From: Sphingobacterium lumbrici
GTDB lineage: Bacteria; Bacteroidota; Bacteroidia; Sphingobacteriales; Sphingobacteriaceae
DNA length: 64,000 nt
Direction of reading: 5' to 3'
Assembly (NCBI RefSeq): GCF_006476045.1
Contig: NZ_SRZY01000028.1
Location: 1-64,000, forward strand
The notes beneath the pieces are model-generated. The model saw only the letters and a list, made by a program, of their open reading frames with translations. It was not told where the DNA came from and ran no database searches. This document shows, piece after piece, positions 62,371-64,000 of the stretch. The stretch's first letter is position 1. The number at the start of each line of letters is the position of its first letter. The position numbers were made by a program, and so were the translations under genes.

Positions 62371-62403
62371 GTAAAAAGAGGATATGATTCATCCTCTTTT
62401 TAC
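62371..62403 (-). terminator. Rho-independent terminator of ribBA
   Basis: Stem GTAAAAAGAGGAT and ATCCTCTTTTTAC with a seven-base loop, just behind the ribBA stop and in front of gabD. Confidence 0.85.
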
Positions 62404-62405
62404 TT

Positions 62406-63620
62406 CTATATATTTTTTAATATGGTGTGACCCATACGGTCTCTTTTGGTTTTTAGATAAGTTTCGTTGAAAGAATTAGGCTCAATTTCAATTGGAACGC
62501 TTTCTACAATTTCCAATCCGTAGCCGATTAATCCGGCACGTTTTGTAGGATTGTTAGACATGAGGCGCATTTTGCTGACCTTCATGTAACGGAGTATCTG
62601 CGCGCCAATTCCGTAATCCCTAAGGTCGGCTTTGAAGCCTAATTGGAGGTTGGCATCTACTGTATCTACTCCTTCTTCTTGCAGTTTATAGGCATGTAGT
62701 TTGTTGATAAGCCCGATGCCACGTCCTTCCTGGTTCATGTAGACAATCACACCTTTGCCTTCTTGCTGAATCATCTCCATCGATTTGTGCAGCTGTGGTC
62801 CACAGTCGCAACGACAAGATCCAAATATATCACCAGTTAAACAAGAACTATGTACACGTACCAATATAGGTTCATCTTCTTTCCATTCGCCTTTATACAA
62901 CGCGATGTGTTGCTCTCCCGTATTTTTTTGGGTAAAAGCTTTTAAGTGAAACTCTCCCCATTCTGTAGGCATTTTGACATTCACTTCTTCGTGGATTAAA
63001 GAATCATGCTTTAAACGATATTCGATGAGGTCTTCGATGCTTATTATTTTGAGATTAAAACGTTTTGCAACTTCCATTAAATCGGGAAGGCGAGCCATTT
63101 CACCATCATCTTTTAATATTTCAACCAATACTCCTGCCGGTTCAAAACCAGCCAGACGGGCTAAATCTACAGAAGCCTCGGTATGCCCCGTACGTCTTAA
63201 TACACCGCCGTCTTTTGCAATTAGAGGGAAAATATGTCCCGGGCGGCCTAATTCCACGGGATCAATATTGGGGTCAATCAATGCTTTAATCGTTTTGGAA
63301 CGATCAGAGGCAGATATACCCGTGGTACATCCATATCCCTGTAAATCTACAGATACGGTAAAATTGGTTTCATAAACAGCTGTGTTTTGTCCTACCATAG
63401 GGGACAAATTAAGGTCCCTACAGCGTTGTTCTGTTAATGGGGCACATACTAACCCTCTACCATGAGTTGCCATAAAATTGACGACTTCCGGTGTCGCATT
63501 TCGCGCTGCGGTAACAAAATCACCTTCATTTTCGCGGTCTTCATCGTCAACTACAATAATCACTTTACCGGCTTTGATATCTTCTATCGCTTCCTCAATC
63601 GTATTCAATCTAATATCCAT
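62406..63620 (-). CDS. ribBA: RibBA: DHBP synthase / GTP cyclohydrolase II
   Basis: A fused 404-residue enzyme for two entry steps of riboflavin synthesis. The N-terminal DHBP synthase domain (about 1-200) has [12 protein letters not shown] and [16 protein letters not shown]; the GTP cyclohydrolase II domain (about 205-400) has the zinc Cys in [20 protein letters not shown] and [13 protein letters not shown]. Both active sites are complete. A -7 box lies just upstream and no FMN riboswitch was recognised. It follows a permease gene on the same strand. Confidence 0.97.
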   Translation of the reverse strand: MDIRLNTIEEAIEDIKAGKVIIVVDDEDRENEGDFVTAARNATPEVVNFMATHGRGLVCAPLTEQRCRDLNLSPMVGQNTAVYETNFTVSVDLQGYGCTTGISASDRSKTIKALIDPNIDPVELGRPGHIFPLIAKDGGVLRRTGHTEASVDLARLAGFEPAGVLVEILKDDGEMARLPDLMEVAKRFNLKIISIEDLIEYRLKHDSLIHEEVNVKMPTEWGEFHLKAFTQKNTGEQHIALYKGEWKEDEPILVRVHSSCLTGDIFGSCRCDCGPQLHKSMEMIQQEGKGVIVYMNQEGRGIGLINKLHAYKLQEEGVDTVDANLQLGFKADLRDYGIGAQILRYMKVSKMRLMSNNPTKRAGLIGYGLEIVESVPIEIEPNSFNETYLKTKRDRMGHTILKNI

Positions 63621-63644
63621 TGATATCTGTATTTTATTCTTTTA

Positions 63645-63652
63645 CAAAAGTA
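63645..63652 (-). promoter_or_regulatory. -7 box of ribBA
   Basis: TACTTTTG on the minus strand fits TAnnTTTG about 25 bases before the ribBA start; the leader is too short for a riboswitch. Confidence 0.5.
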
Positions 63653-63695
63653 AATTAGTTTTTAATTTTTTCTATAATTAAGAAGTCATAAAAGG

Positions 63696-64000
63696 TCAAA
63701 AGCGCTGTTTTAAGGATAAAAATCGCTCTTTTATCCAATTTAAAAAAGATAGGGCCTTTATTTTATATTGATCTACATCAAACAAAGCGGAGTCTGTCGT
63801 AGATTTGTAGGTCAAGAAAGCAGCTAAGGGGCTCAATACAACTATGGCCATCCACATACCCCAAAACGGGTCTATTCCTCCGTCTCTCGCCGATTTTTCA
63901 GCTACTGTAGCAATGATATGGTATATCAAAAAGAAAATTATAGCCATAACTACTGGAGCACCTAATCCGCCTTTACGAATAATAGCACCAAGCGGGGCAC
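63696..64000 (-). CDS. LptF/LptG (YjgP/YjgQ) permease, C-terminal part
   Basis: The last 100 residues of a lipopolysaccharide export permease; the 5' end lies outside the window. The frame is open to the edge and reads PLGAIIRKGGLGAPVVMAII followed by a helix and a second one in FWGMWMAIVVLSPLAAFLTY, which is the typical end of LptF/LptG. It works with LptB in the inner membrane. The end is followed by a hydrophilic tail (SFLNWIKERFLSLKQRF). Which of LptF or LptG it is cannot be told from this part. Confidence 0.85.
   Translation of the reverse strand, partial: APLGAIIRKGGLGAPVVMAIIFFLIYHIIATVAEKSARDGGIDPFWGMWMAIVVLSPLAAFLTYKSTTDSALFDVDQYKIKALSFLNWIKERFLSLKQRF

Noticed and set aside
63621-63695. 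FMN riboswitch in front of ribBA
   Set aside because: The leader is only a few dozen bases long and none of the conserved RFN helices is seen.

Overview
The window looks like a chromosomal segment of a Bacteroidota bacterium of the Sphingobacteriaceae type (Sphingobacterium/Pedobacter-like). Reasons: a SusC/SusD pair controlled by an ECF sigma factor and a FecR anti-sigma factor, several DUF1080, TlpA and plug-type barrel proteins typical of the phylum, promoters of the Bacteroidota TAnnTTTG type with few Shine-Dalgarno sites, AT-leaning DNA, and lipoprotein signal peptides. It is mostly core chromosome with one decayed accessory island and several smaller scars.

Layout. 1-3,580: an accessory island with the stub of an IS3-type transposase, small membrane proteins, two tandem copies of a two-gene cassette of unknown small proteins (939-2303), gene remnants, a 15-bp inverted repeat, and a beta-propeller gene cut off after its N-terminus. 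3,587-11,182 (minus): nuoH-nuoN, the membrane arm of complex I, with its own promoter and no nuoA-G beside it. 11.4-15 kb: META lipoprotein, citrate synthase, Pth, ribosomal protein L25. 15-21.3 kb: ROK regulator divergent from a Gfo/Idh oxidoreductase and a long HEAT-repeat/DUF1080 protein whose second DUF1080 domain is cut off by an in-frame TGA at a position where Trp is expected; this suggests keto-glycoside metabolism. 21.4-27.6 kb: prs, tRNA-Gln, a DUF2723 membrane protein, pyrR-pyrB. 27.7-38.9 kb (minus): ECF sigma, FecR, SusC, SusD, a metzincin-like lipoprotein that has lost its zinc ligands, two TlpA thioredoxin lipid/periplasm proteins and an SRPBCC protein.

39.3-48.6 kb (plus): a six-gene envelope cluster (TPR protein, plugless beta-barrel, HU-CCDC81/SPOR membrane protein, ExbB, ExbD, TonB-like protein) followed by folC. 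48.6-52.3 kb: asparaginase, TatD, an orphan helix-turn-helix protein, and an array of about seventeen 21-bp direct repeats edged by an inverted copy, then fabH. 52.3-64 kb: clpS, a TonB-receptor-like barrel, a DUF1080 lipoprotein, YjjG-type HAD phosphatase, a two-component system with a TPR protein and hemE, hemJ, a succinate-semialdehyde dehydrogenase, ribBA and the end of an LptF/LptG permease that leaves the window.

The strongest candidates for something undescribed are the 21-bp repeat array beside the orphan HTH gene, the duplicated A-B small-gene cassette, the catalytically dead metzincin in the SusCD/TlpA operon, and the TGA-interrupted double-DUF1080 gene. All calls are from reading the sequence and remembered family motifs; no database search was run.
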